A stretch of DNA of 64,000 nt, from assembly GCA_016841625.1 (NCBI GenBank), contig JAENYU010000005.1:1-64000 (forward strand), written 5' to 3'. Shown here piece by piece: positions 8,095 through 17,127 of the stretch; the first letter of the stretch is position 1, and the number at the start of each line of letters is the position of its first letter. This stretch comes from Methanobacteriota archaeon (GTDB lineage Archaea > Halobacteriota > Methanosarcinia > Methanosarcinales > Methanosarcinaceae). The notes beneath the pieces were generated by a model. That model worked only from the letters and a program-made list of their open reading frames with translations, searched no databases and had not been told where the DNA came from. The position numbers and the translations under genes were made by a program.

Positions 8095-9438
8095 ATGGCT
8101 GAGGATATTGAAAAGAAGGTAATTACGGCAAAGAAAGCGTCAATCGAGCTTGCCAGCGTGAGCACGGAAATTAAAAACAGGGCTCTTGAAGCCATGGCAG
8201 ATGCTCTTGACAGGGAAAGAAAAGCAATTATCGAAGCGAATTCAAAGGATCGTGAATATGCCGAAGAGCTGGAAAAATCCGGGAAGCTTACCCAGGCTCT
8301 TGTAGACCGGCTGAAGGTCAACGATTCGAAAATCGATGGGATGATTGCAGGAATCAGGGACGTAATAAAACTGGAAGATCCTGTGGGAGAAACACTTTCG
8401 ACCCTTGAACTTGATAAGGGGCTGAACCTCTATCAGGTGAGCTGCCCTATCGGCCTGATCGGGGTTATCTTCGAGTCTCGACCTGATGTGGTGCCCCAGG
8501 TCATGTCCCTTTGCCTGAAAAGCGGAAACGCAACAATTTTCAAGGGTGGAAGCGAGGCGAGGGGGTCGAACCGCGCGATTTTCGATATTCTCGTAAAAGC
8601 CATTGAATCCACGGAAGGGGTGCCGAAGGGTGCGTTCCTGTTGATGGAGACCCGGGAAGAGGTCATGGACATCCTGAGCCTGGACGCTTACATAGACCTC
8701 CTGATCCCGAGGGGTTCCAACGAATTTGTCAAGTTCATCCAGGACAACACAAAGATCCCGGTTCTGGGACACACAAGCGGCATTTGCCACTACTACGTGG
8801 ACGAGTTTGCGGATCTGGAAACGGCCTGGAAGGTCTGTTTCGATGCGAAGGTGCAGTACCCTGCGGTCTGCAATGCAATCGAAACCCTGCTCATGAACCG
8901 GAAACTCGTCGAAGCTTTCCTCCCGAAAATGGCGGAAATGTATCTTGAAGCCGGAGTTGAACTGCGTTGCGATGAGGACAGCTATGCCCTGCTTGCAGGA
9001 AAAGGTCTCTCTCCGCTTGCAAAGGCTACGGAAGAGGACTGGGGCCTTGAGTACAATGATCTTATTCTTTCCGTCAAAATCGTGGACTCAATCAAGGAGG
9101 CCATAGACCATATCAATACCTATGGCTCTCACCACAGCGACGGAATCATCACCACAAGCGATGAGAAGAGAAATAAGTTCATCGGGCTTGTAGACTCTTC
9201 CAGCGTCATGGTCAATGCCTCTACTCGCTTTGCAGACGGCTACCGCTATGGAAAAGGCGCTGAAGTAGGGATTAGCACGAACAAAATTCATTCCCGGGGC
9301 CCGACGGGCATGGAAGGGCTCCTGATTTATAAGTACGTCCTTATGGGGAATGGGCACATTGTGGCGGATTATGCCGGAAATGACGCAAAACCTTTCACCC
9401 ACAGGAAACTTGACCTTAAGTTTGAAGATATTTCCTGA
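8095..9438 (+). CDS. proA: Glutamate-5-semialdehyde dehydrogenase
   Basis: Second enzyme of proline synthesis: reduces gamma-glutamyl phosphate to glutamate semialdehyde with NADPH. The 447-residue length fits gamma-glutamyl phosphate reductases. The catalytic cysteine is C259 in PAVCNAIETLL. Other signatures are GVIFESRPDVVPQV near residue 125 and the C-terminal GRGPTGMEGL-like segment (SRGPTGMEGLLIYKY). The gene precedes proB by 260 bases with a separate promoter, so the pathway genes are clustered but probably not one transcript. Confidence 0.95.
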   Translation: MAEDIEKKVITAKKASIELASVSTEIKNRALEAMADALDRERKAIIEANSKDREYAEELEKSGKLTQALVDRLKVNDSKIDGMIAGIRDVIKLEDPVGETLSTLELDKGLNLYQVSCPIGLIGVIFESRPDVVPQVMSLCLKSGNATIFKGGSEARGSNRAIFDILVKAIESTEGVPKGAFLLMETREEVMDILSLDAYIDLLIPRGSNEFVKFIQDNTKIPVLGHTSGICHYYVDEFADLETAWKVCFDAKVQYPAVCNAIETLLMNRKLVEAFLPKMAEMYLEAGVELRCDEDSYALLAGKGLSPLAKATEEDWGLEYNDLILSVKIVDSIKEAIDHINTYGSHHSDGIITTSDEKRNKFIGLVDSSSVMVNASTRFADGYRYGKGAEVGISTNKIHSRGPTGMEGLLIYKYVLMGNGHIVADYAGNDAKPFTHRKLDLKFEDIS

Positions 9439-9556
9439 AACAGTTCTGAAAGAAGCAGGCGTTAACTGGAGTTGGTATGGACTAAACAGGTTTGAACTGA
9501 ACCAGTGTTAACCTGAATCCCTAAATCGGGCTGAATTCACAGAATATTTATGAAAT

Positions 9557-9569
9557 ACTTATATATTTG
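9557..9569 (+). promoter_or_regulatory. TATA box before the proB leader
   Basis: ACTTATATATTT fits a TATA box and places transcription start near 9588, giving proB a leader of about 110 bases. Confidence 0.5.
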
Positions 9570-9582
9570 AAATGTTAAGTTT

Positions 9583-9690
9583 GCGCCGGACTAAGCGAAG
9601 AGGCGGTGTAAATCCCCGATTGCGTCGTGAAACCGTGCGGTTGTAATGAGATCCCGGGTAAGCGCTGCAATCCAAAATTACCTTAAGAGG
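9583..9690 (+). promoter_or_regulatory. Structured, GC-rich leader of proB
   Basis: Unlike the AT-rich spacers around it, this leader is GC-rich and can fold. GATTGC (9618-9623) pairs with GCAATC (9667-9672); inside it AACC-GTGC-GGTT forms a small hairpin, and CGCC/GGCG pairs near the 5' end. It ends just before the ribosome binding site GAGG and the TTG start of proB. It could be a cis-regulatory leader or a separate small RNA read through into proB. No known riboswitch class is recognised. Confidence 0.4.
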
Positions 9691-9698
9691 CATTACTC

Positions 9699-10865
9699 TT
9701 GACAGATAGAAAACAGTTTTTCCACGATGTAAACAAGATTGTTATCAAGATCGGGACTTCCTCTATAACCAAAAGGAACTGTGATGAAAAGAAGGAAAAC
9801 TGCAGTGTAGACCCTGTTTTCATGGAAGGGGTCGCAGCCCAGGTTTCCGAACTTCGAAAACACGGAATAGAAGTGATCCTTGTAAGCTCGGGTGCCATAG
9901 GTGTGGGGCTCCACGAAATGGGTGTTGCCCCCAAACCCCGGGAAATCCCGGTCCGGCAGGCTGCGGCGGCGGTGGGTCAGAGTATCCTGATGCAGGACTG
10001 GATCCGGGCATTTTCGAAGTACGGCATGAAGGTTGCGCAGATCCTCCTTACCTATGACTTCTACTCGGATCGGGTGACCTACCTGAATCTTCGGAACAGT
10101 ATCTCCACTTTGCTCGAGTACGGAGTCGTTCCGATCATCAATGAAAACGACTGTACCTGCACGAATGAGATTGAAGCTATTTTCGGGGACAATGACAAGC
10201 TCTCGGCAATGGTTGCCAGCAAGATCGACGCCGATCTTCTGGTCATTCTCTCGGACATTGACGGGCTCTTTGACAGGAACCCGAAGATGAACAGCGATGC
10301 CCGGCTCCTTTCCCTGGTGGAAAAAATTACCCCTGAAATCGAGAGTTATGGGGGAGACCCTACCAGCTTTAAAGGTGTTGGGGGGATGCGGACGAAAATC
10401 AAGGCTGCAAAGATCTGCAGCATGGCAGGCTGCTATGTTGTTATCGCAAACAGCGAAATAGATGATGTTGTCCTCAAAATCCTTTCAGGTGAAGATGTGG
10501 GGACCCTCTTCCTGGCAGAAAGGCACATCCAGAAAAACCGCTCTCGCTGGATCATCCTCTCGAAAGCTTCCGGTACTATCCGTGTGGACGCCGGAGCAAA
10601 AGCTGCAATTCTCGGGAAAAATAGTCTTCTTCCTGCGGGAGTTGTAGGTGTTGAGGGGGATTTTGGCAGGGGCGATGTCGTGAAACTCGAATGTGAAGAC
10701 AGGGTTTTTGCAAAAGGGATCACTGACTATACTTCCGAAGAACTGATGGAAATAAAAGGAGCTCATACCGACCGGATCGAGAGTATCCTTGGTTATAAAA
10801 ACTATGACAATGTCATAAAGAAGGAAAACATCGGGCTTATGGATTCGTCGGAACATCCGGAGTAA
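9699..10865 (+). CDS. proB: Glutamate 5-kinase with PUA domain
   Basis: First enzyme of proline synthesis: phosphorylates glutamate with ATP. The 388-residue protein has the amino-acid kinase domain (VIKIGTSSIT near residue 16, VSSGAIGVGL near 66, NENDCTCTNEI and FGDNDKLSAMVA in the middle, FKGVGGMRTKI near 225) followed by a C-terminal PUA domain (residues about 285-365). The PUA domain is usual in many bacterial ProB. The start is TTG at 9699, with GAGG ten bases upstream. Family members are commonly feedback-inhibited by proline. Confidence 0.94.
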   Translation: MTDRKQFFHDVNKIVIKIGTSSITKRNCDEKKENCSVDPVFMEGVAAQVSELRKHGIEVILVSSGAIGVGLHEMGVAPKPREIPVRQAAAAVGQSILMQDWIRAFSKYGMKVAQILLTYDFYSDRVTYLNLRNSISTLLEYGVVPIINENDCTCTNEIEAIFGDNDKLSAMVASKIDADLLVILSDIDGLFDRNPKMNSDARLLSLVEKITPEIESYGGDPTSFKGVGGMRTKIKAAKICSMAGCYVVIANSEIDDVVLKILSGEDVGTLFLAERHIQKNRSRWIILSKASGTIRVDAGAKAAILGKNSLLPAGVVGVEGDFGRGDVVKLECEDRVFAKGITDYTSEELMEIKGAHTDRIESILGYKNYDNVIKKENIGLMDSSEHPE

Positions 10866-10959
10866 CCGGGGTATCTTTCATGCCCTCACTCCTTTAAAGA
10901 TTCTGATTCAAACATTCTTACTCACAATTCTGATCCAAATATTCTGAATCTTTATCGGA

Positions 10960-11060
10960 CTCACTATCGAATTCACTATCGGACTTTCACTATCGGACTT
11001 TCACTATCGGACTTTCACTTCGAACTCACTATCAGAATTATTATCCTAATCACTATCCGA
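10960..11060. repeat. 14-bp tandem repeat
   Basis: Units related to CACTATCGGACTTT are repeated about seven times between proB and proC; three central copies are identical (period 14 from 10981), the outer ones degenerate. Confidence 0.85.
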
Positions 11061-11103
11061 ATCGTTATCAGAGCCATTTTATTTTAACATGGAGACATCA
11101 GGT

Positions 11104-11922
11104 ATGACAGTTAAGAACAAAAAAATAGGATTTATCGGGGCAGGGAAGATGGGTTCTGCCCTCATGCAGGGCATCATAAAAGCCGGGATCGTGGATCCGG
11201 CAAGTGTAGGGGCAAGCGACGTGTACGAGCCTGGCCTGAAAGCCCTGGAAGAACAACTGGGAATCCGGGTATCGACTGATAACAGTGTAATTGTCGGGGC
11301 TTCGGATGTTCTCATCCTTGCCGTGAAGCCCCAGATCCTGGACGCTGTGCTTGCAAAGCTGAGTGCGATTCTCACTCCTGAAATGCTTGTGATCTCGATT
11401 GCCGCAGGAGTGCCCCTCTCCACTTATGAGGGTGCCCTGCCCGAAGGCACGAGGGTCGTGCGTGTGATGCCAAACATCGCGGCTACCGTTTCGGAGGCTG
11501 CTTCAGGGATCGCCCCCGGGAAAAACGCTACGAGTGAAGACCTTGAAACAGCCCTTGAAATCTTCTCTGCAGTGGGGACTGCTGTCCGGGTTCCGGAATC
11601 CCTCATGGATGCGGTAACCGGGCTTTCCGGAAGTGGACCTGCCTTTATCTTCCCGGTAATCGAGGCCATGGCTGACGGAGCTGTCTTTGAAGGGCTGGAT
11701 CGGCAAAGCGCCCTCTCTCTCGCTGCCCAGACTGTGCTGGGGGCTGCAAAAATGGCTCTTGAAACGGGCATTCACCCCGGAGAACTCAAGGACATGGTCA
11801 CATCTCCGGGAGGAACCACCATTCAGGGTATCCATGCCCTCGAAGAAGCCGGGGTAAGGGCTGCCTTCATGAATGCCGTTATCAAGGCAAGTGAACGCTC
11901 CAAAGAACTTGGGAAAAAGTAA
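11104..11922 (+). CDS. proC: Pyrroline-5-carboxylate reductase
   Basis: Last enzyme of proline synthesis: reduces pyrroline-5-carboxylate with NAD(P)H. The 272-residue protein starts with the Rossmann motif GFIGAGKMGSALMQG and carries the family signature in the C-terminal half (SPGGTTIQGIHALEEAGVR). I choose the ATG at 11104 because GGAG lies nine bases upstream of it; the earlier in-frame ATG at 11089 overlaps that ribosome binding site. It follows proA and proB on the same strand. Confidence 0.94.
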   Translation: MTVKNKKIGFIGAGKMGSALMQGIIKAGIVDPASVGASDVYEPGLKALEEQLGIRVSTDNSVIVGASDVLILAVKPQILDAVLAKLSAILTPEMLVISIAAGVPLSTYEGALPEGTRVVRVMPNIAATVSEAASGIAPGKNATSEDLETALEIFSAVGTAVRVPESLMDAVTGLSGSGPAFIFPVIEAMADGAVFEGLDRQSALSLAAQTVLGAAKMALETGIHPGELKDMVTSPGGTTIQGIHALEEAGVRAAFMNAVIKASERSKELGKK

Positions 11923-12011
11923 TTTTTCTTTTTCCTGCTCATTTTTTTCATCCTTTTTTAACGATGTTTACTTTTTTGATCTTCTATACTTGATTATTTT
12001 TAATCGAATTT

Positions 12012-12030
12012 GACTATATATTTTATATAC
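12012..12030 (+). promoter_or_regulatory. TATA box of candidate RNA
   Basis: ACTATATATTTTATATAC is an extended TATA-like element with no protein start downstream at a usual distance; it would start a transcript near 12045. Confidence 0.45.
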
Positions 12031-12044
12031 ATGTAATTCCAATA

Positions 12045-12245
12045 TTAATTATACCTAAAAATTAGAACGAGCTGAGCATGTACTATCTGGGGTTTGGGGG
12101 TCCAATCCTATATCTTACGTGCTAGGCTTTTCCGGGATTTCAGGCATAATTGTGATAAACCGGCGGGGGTTGGAGTTTTGGACCTTCTCCAGTCATCCGC
12201 TTTTCGGGATCTCTTATGGGGGTCAGAGATCCCTTCCTACTTACT
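12045..12245 (+). ncRNA. Candidate small structured RNA
   Basis: A GC-richer island in AT-rich DNA. GGTCCAA (12099-12105) pairs with TTGGACC (12178-12184) around a region of about 70 bases. It ends in a perfect 8-bp hairpin, GGGATCTC (12206-12213) with GAGATCCC (12226-12233), followed by a T-rich tract, which looks like a transcription end. A TATA box lies upstream. No RNA family is recognised; it could be a trans-acting small RNA. Confidence 0.45.
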
Positions 12246-12584
12246 TTTATTTGTTTTCTTTTTTCTTGCTTTGAACCTCAAAATATTTTGTTTATATCTT
12301 ACCATAAATCCATTTTAATTTTGGATATGATCTTGTATAAAACCAGTATAACTGAGGATTCTATACGTTATTAAGTTACAATTCCAGAAGTTTAAATCCG
12401 AGTTAAAAGCAAAAGAGGTCTGAAGAAACTCAGAAACTTAAATAAACAAACCTTTGAAAACGAAATTAAATAACTCCTCAAAAAAGTACCTCAAAATAAA
12501 TCCGGCAAATAAATGGATGGCAAATTTATATTTGGTTGATATTATATATCAGTAATTATATATATGGCACTCATGGTAAAAATA

Positions 12585-12720
12585 GGTCCAAAACCACAAT
12601 TTACCTACTGTCGCGTCAATCATCAAGGATTGACCAACTCTGAATATTTGTAACCGATTTTATGCGACATTTTGCTGTTGACGCGACACTACGTTGCTAT
12701 TGAATTTTTCAGAATTTTTT
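12585..12720 (+). ncRNA. Candidate hairpin RNA with alternative pairings
   Basis: GTCGCGTCAA (12610-12619) is the exact reverse complement of TTGACGCGAC (12678-12687), giving a long-range 10-bp stem. The overlapping GTCAATC (12615-12621) can instead pair locally with GATTGAC (12628-12634). A TATA-like AATTATATATATGG lies near 12556-12570, and T-rich DNA follows the structure. The two folds exclude each other. Whether it is transcribed is not shown; it could also be a DNA-level inverted repeat. Confidence 0.4.
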
Positions 12721-13025
12721 GAAAATTTTTCCAGTTTTTCGGGATGGAGTAACGAGACTTCTATACAGCAAACATATGTGGGCAGTTTCCGGACGTTTCA
12801 CTGATCACCCCCCTCATAAATTATTTTCATTATTATATACCTTGCGAAACCCCCTGAAAATTTTCTCCTTGCGGGGTGAATGATTTTTAAGTTTTCCCAA
12901 ATGAATCTTCGATTCTTATCTAAAATCAGTAGCAGTTGCCCCTATTTTTTGGAAAGCAATTTATGTGATCAATTCCATCCTTTTATGGGGGATTTTTTAT
13001 AAGGGAGTTTGTTAGACCGAAAGTC

Positions 13026-13979
13026 GTGGTCAGCAAATGTCTGGGGTTTGACCACTGCCGCTACAACGGAGATATGATAACCAGTCACATAGTGGCAAAA
13101 CTCAAGGATTACGTTGACTTCCTGCCTGTATGTGCAGAGGTGGAAATTGGGCTTGGGGTCCCCAGGAACCCTGTGAGGATTGTTCTGGATGAGGGTGAGC
13201 AGAGGCTGGTGCAACCTACAACTGGCAGGGATTTCACGGAAGATATGAATGCCTTTGTCGCATCTTTCCTGGATTCTCTGGAGGGTGTGGACGGCTTTAT
13301 TTTAAAAAGCCGCTCTCCTTCGTGCGGGACAAAGGACGTGAGAGTCTATCCCTCCACCGGAAAATCGGGGGCCGTTGAGAAGACTTCCGGGTTTTTTGCC
13401 CGGGAACTTATGGGACTATATCCTTCTCTTCCGATTGAAGATGAAGGGAGGCTTCGAAATGACCGGATTAAAGACCATTTTTTGATGAAACTTTTTGCTT
13501 TTGCCAGTTTTCGTAAAGTTGGAAACGAAGGCAGGATGAAAGATCTGGTAACCTTCCATACGGAGAACAAATTTCTTCTCATGGCTTACAACCAGACAGA
13601 ACTCAGGAAAATGGGGAGGATTGTTGCAAATAAAGATCACAGGTCCTTCGGGGAACTGATTCCTGAGTACCAGGAACATCTCTATAAGGCTTTTTCAAGG
13701 GCTCCCAGATACACTTCGAACATCAACGTGCTCATGCATGCAATGGGGCATTTTTCGGAAGACCTGTCGGACCAGGAAAAAGCCTTCTTTTTTGAATGGA
13801 TCCAGAAATACAGGGAAGGGAAAGTCTCGCTTTGCCCTGCAATAAACACAATAAGGTCCTGGATTATCCGCTTTGGGGATGAGTACCTGATGGGACAGAC
13901 CTTTTTCAATCCTTATCCCGAAGGTCTGATGGAAGTGGACCCTGTGCATTCCCATGTAAGGGAAGATCTCTGGAAGTGA
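13026..13979 (+). CDS. DUF523-DUF1722 fusion protein
   Basis: A 317-residue protein with an N-terminal DUF523 domain (VSKCLGF...CRYNG, cysteines C5, C11, C36 and C100 in SRSPSCG) and a C-terminal DUF1722 (YbgA) domain (from about residue 180; VANKDHRSFGELIPEY). The fusion is common in bacteria and archaea; DUF523 cysteines may bind metal, and no reaction is firmly known. The start is odd: the frame reads back to ...VRPKVV but the expected start position (13011) is GTT, so GTG at 13026 is used here. GGGAG at 13003-13007 fits a start at 13011 better. Confidence 0.8.
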   Translation: MVSKCLGFDHCRYNGDMITSHIVAKLKDYVDFLPVCAEVEIGLGVPRNPVRIVLDEGEQRLVQPTTGRDFTEDMNAFVASFLDSLEGVDGFILKSRSPSCGTKDVRVYPSTGKSGAVEKTSGFFARELMGLYPSLPIEDEGRLRNDRIKDHFLMKLFAFASFRKVGNEGRMKDLVTFHTENKFLLMAYNQTELRKMGRIVANKDHRSFGELIPEYQEHLYKAFSRAPRYTSNINVLMHAMGHFSEDLSDQEKAFFFEWIQKYREGKVSLCPAINTIRSWIIRFGDEYLMGQTFFNPYPEGLMEVDPVHSHVREDLWK

Positions 13980-14159
13980 GAGCTGCAAATTATATTGATT
14001 TGAGATATGACCTCTGGAACTGAGAAGCACGAATTATCTGATTTGAGATGGTCCCGGAAAAGAGAATCTGCCAGCTGCACTGGAATGGCTTTCCGGGAAT
14101 AAGCATATGAGAAGCTAATGGGGGTTTGAGATGCTGACGGGCCGGGGAGGGGGCATTCT

Positions 14160-15293
14160 ATGAGAGTAGAATCCAGGTTTTTTTTACTCCTGTTTATGTT
14201 TTTAGCCGGATATTTCTTCCTCTGGCCAGTTACTGATTATTCTCATAATACGGACCTTCCTGATGTGGGATTTTCTGATATTGAAGTTCCTGATATGGAA
14301 CTCCGTTATGGAAATGAGATACTTTCCGGGGGAAGTGGGGTGCATTCTGATCCTTCAGGGGTAAAGATAACTGAAAAATCCATGGAATCCGGAAAATCTT
14401 CAAGGACCTATTCCTGGAACTATGACGGCTACCGCTGGCATCTTACGCTTCTGCTTGACGACGAACTCTATGGTGTATACAAGTCAAGAACCAGGCAGAG
14501 GGATTATGACCTTTTTGCCTCGGACCCCTATGATGATCCCCTTGTCAAAAGCATAGCAAAGACCCTCCTTTCTCTTTCCGGGGATTACGGGCTTGAAGAA
14601 TCAAAGGTCCCGGGACTTTGCATCTCTTTTGTCCAGTCCCTTAACTACAGTTCGGATCTGCTGAGTGCGGGGTATGACCAGTATCCTCGCTTCCCTTACG
14701 AAACCCTTTATGACAGCGGGGGGGACTGTGAAGACACGTCCATCCTTTCCGTGGCAATCCTGCAGGAGATGGGTTATGATGTTGCGCTTCTGGAACTTCC
14801 CGAGCATATGGCCCTGGGAATCCGCTGCGATTCCGGGACTGAAGGCAGGAGTTTTGAGTATGGAGGGAAACAATACTATTACCTCGAGACCACCGGCAGT
14901 GACTGGAGGATCGGGGAGATGCCCGAAGAGTATCAGGATCATCCAGTGCGTGTTATTCCGGTGTATAAACACCCCCTGATACTTCTGGATTTCAGGGCAC
15001 AGTGCGAATACTCTGATGAGGAAGGGGTTGTGGATGTCAATGTCACCATGAGGAATGTGGGGTCCGAAAGGGCTGAGAACACCACAATCTACGTTGCTCT
15101 TCAGGCTCCGGACGAACCTGGGGTCTGGGACATGGTAGAAAGTACTCCTCTCGGGGTTGAACCGGAAGAAACCTTCTACTACAAAGCAAAGGGGCTTCAT
15201 GTTCCCGGTAAGGCAACCTTCAGGGTATGTGTAAGGGCTTTCGGGGAGAATGTGCTTTCTGAGGAAATCATGAGTGATTGGGTGTCTCTTTGA
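14160..15293 (+). CDS. Exported transglutaminase-like protein
   Basis: A 377-residue protein with an N-terminal membrane anchor or signal (residues about 7-25, FFLLLFMFLAGYFFLW) and a transglutaminase/protease-like core. The catalytic cysteine is C190 in GGDCEDT and the histidine H216 in LPEHMALGI. The C-terminal third (from about residue 275) looks like a beta-rich CARDB-type domain. Such archaeal proteins act outside the cell, perhaps as peptidases or on surface proteins; the substrate is unknown. It follows the DUF523 gene by 180 bases on the same strand. Confidence 0.78.
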   Translation: MRVESRFFLLLFMFLAGYFFLWPVTDYSHNTDLPDVGFSDIEVPDMELRYGNEILSGGSGVHSDPSGVKITEKSMESGKSSRTYSWNYDGYRWHLTLLLDDELYGVYKSRTRQRDYDLFASDPYDDPLVKSIAKTLLSLSGDYGLEESKVPGLCISFVQSLNYSSDLLSAGYDQYPRFPYETLYDSGGDCEDTSILSVAILQEMGYDVALLELPEHMALGIRCDSGTEGRSFEYGGKQYYYLETTGSDWRIGEMPEEYQDHPVRVIPVYKHPLILLDFRAQCEYSDEEGVVDVNVTMRNVGSERAENTTIYVALQAPDEPGVWDMVESTPLGVEPEETFYYKAKGLHVPGKATFRVCVRAFGENVLSEEIMSDWVSL

Positions 15294-15553
15294 ACATTCC
15301 GGGTCTTATCAGGACTTCCTGTGTACACAACCCGGGTATTGCCCAACTTTTTTAAAGGAAGGAAAAAAGTTAAATGATGAGTCCTTAACTTATTACTCTT
15401 CAAGAGAAGCTTTAAAATCCTGACCTATTAAAATATCTTTAAGTCGAATCTGAGGCTAAAAACTTAAAAGAAGTCTTCAAAAACTTCAAGCTGATATCAA
15501 TCTCCCGGCACTCTCGGGCCGGGTCTCAATAACTTAAAAAAATTGGTGAAACA

Positions 15554-15736
15554 ATGAAAAAACTGTACCGATCAAGAGACAACAGAATGATTTTCGGAGT
15601 CTGCGGCGGCATTGCGGAGTATTTTGATGTCGACCCGACCCTTGTAAGGCTTTTATGGTTGCTTTTTGCTCTCAGCATGGGGTCCGGAATATTGGCGTAT
15701 CTTATAGCCTGGATTATAATCCCTGAAGAACCCTGA
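15554..15736 (+). CDS. PspC-domain small membrane protein
   Basis: A 60-residue PspC domain: [18 protein letters not shown] at the N terminus, then [12 protein letters not shown] and one hydrophobic helix ending in AWIIIPEEP. In bacteria PspC takes part in phage-shock envelope stress signalling; in archaea single-domain PspC proteins are common and unstudied. The ATG follows GGTG by six bases. It is probably monocistronic. Confidence 0.9.
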   Translation: MKKLYRSRDNRMIFGVCGGIAEYFDVDPTLVRLLWLLFALSMGSGILAYLIAWIIIPEEP

Positions 15737-15835
15737 AATGCATTCCTTTAGAATCAGTTATGCAAATTAAGAAGTTGTGTCAGAGAGGTATTCCCGGATG
15801 CTCCGGGAAATACCGGATTTAGGGTGTTTTTTTAT

Positions 15836-17020
15836 TCAAGCGGCGCCCTGGTTGAATAGCTGGTCCACAAACCAGTCGGACTCAAACTTTTTCAGGTCGT
15901 CGTAGCCCTGTCCAACCCCGAAGAAAAGTATCGGCTTGCCCGTGATATAGGCAATTGATATGGCTGCTCCTCCTTTGGAATCAGCATCGATTTTGGTCAG
16001 TATGGACCCGTCAATTGGCACGGTCTCGTTAAACTGGGCTGCCCTCTCGACTGCGTCGTTTCCTGCAATGGCTTCGTCTACAAAGATCACAAGGTCAGGG
16101 GGACTCACCCGGCAGATTTTCTCCATCTGCACCATGAGGTTTACGTTTGTGTGCATGCGCCCTGCAGTGTCCGAAAGTATGAAATCGATCCCATGGGACT
16201 TTGCATACTGAACCGCATCGTATACGACTGCAGCGGGGTCAGCTCCGGCCTGGTGCTTAATCATCTTTACCCCGAGCCTGTTTGCATGGATCCCGAGCTG
16301 ATCGATTGCACCTGCCCGGAAGGTATCCCCTGCGGCAAGGACCACGGAGTAGTCCGAATTCTGGAGGTACCTTGTGAGTTTTGCAATGGAAGTTGTCTTT
16401 CCTGTTCCGTTTATACCCACGAAGACGATGTGGACGGGCTTTTTCCGGTCCTTCACGAATTCATCGAAATCGAAGGTATTCGCAGATACCACCTCAAGAA
16501 TAGCTTTTTTCAGGGCTTCTTCCACAATCCCCCCTGTGTTGTTCCCTATGCGTTTTGTGGTGCCTGTGAGCTGGTTTTTCACGGATTCCACAATGGCCTC
16601 GGAAACGGTAAGGGCAAGGTCGCTTTCCAGAAGTGCCATCTCAAGTTCCCAGAGGGGCTCTTCAAGATCCTTGGAATTCAGGTAGACTTCCCTGTTAAAG
16701 ACCAGGGCTTTTGCTCTCTTTGCGAACCCTACTTTCGAAGCTTTTTTGAAAAAAGATTTATTTTCTTCTTTTTCTTTCACTGCGGGCCTTGAGGGAGTTT
16801 CAGTTGCAGTTTCCGTCTCGACATCGCAAAGCTGTTCTTCAGGAGCGTATTCGGGAATTTCTTCGCCGGAAGTTCCAACTACCGTTTCAGGGGCTTCAGG
16901 AATTTCCTCTACTTCAGCTGCGTTTTCTTCTTCAGATTCGAAAGCTACCGCTTTTTCATCAATCGTTTTACTGAGTGATTTTTTAAAACTGCCAAGTTTC
17001 TCTTTAAGTTTGTTAAACAC
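15836..17020 (-). CDS. ftsY: Signal recognition particle receptor FtsY
   Basis: The SRP receptor GTPase that docks SRP-ribosome complexes at the membrane. The 394-residue protein has an acidic N-terminal extension (residues about 20-90, many Glu), the NG domain with the P-loop GINGTGKTTSIAKL (about 203-216), the DTAGRMHT switch motif, TKIDADSKGG and the closing GVGQGYDDL. The start appears to be GTG at 17020. It is the last gene of a conserved archaeal cluster with prefoldin alpha, L18a, eIF6 and L31e, linking ribosome assembly, folding and export. Confidence 0.95.
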   Translation of the reverse strand: MFNKLKEKLGSFKKSLSKTIDEKAVAFESEEENAAEVEEIPEAPETVVGTSGEEIPEYAPEEQLCDVETETATETPSRPAVKEKEENKSFFKKASKVGFAKRAKALVFNREVYLNSKDLEEPLWELEMALLESDLALTVSEAIVESVKNQLTGTTKRIGNNTGGIVEEALKKAILEVVSANTFDFDEFVKDRKKPVHIVFVGINGTGKTTSIAKLTRYLQNSDYSVVLAAGDTFRAGAIDQLGIHANRLGVKMIKHQAGADPAAVVYDAVQYAKSHGIDFILSDTAGRMHTNVNLMVQMEKICRVSPPDLVIFVDEAIAGNDAVERAAQFNETVPIDGSILTKIDADSKGGAAISIAYITGKPILFFGVGQGYDDLKKFESDWFVDQLFNQGAA

Positions 17021-17127
17021 AGGATCAATCCCGAAAAAAATCAGTAAAAAATAGGTGAAGATTCAAAGTTTTTGAATCCGGATTTTAAAGCTTTAAGCTT
17101 GTTGCTTTCCCTTAAAGGGCCTCTGTC

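Larger units (their letters stand above)
11923..13025. other. Long intergenic region with two candidate RNAs
   Basis: No supported protein gene in about 1.1 kb. The open frame at 12094-12318 lacks motifs and overlaps a better candidate RNA. Two TATA-driven structured segments (12040-12245 and 12585-12720) are listed separately; the rest is AT-rich. Confidence 0.55.
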
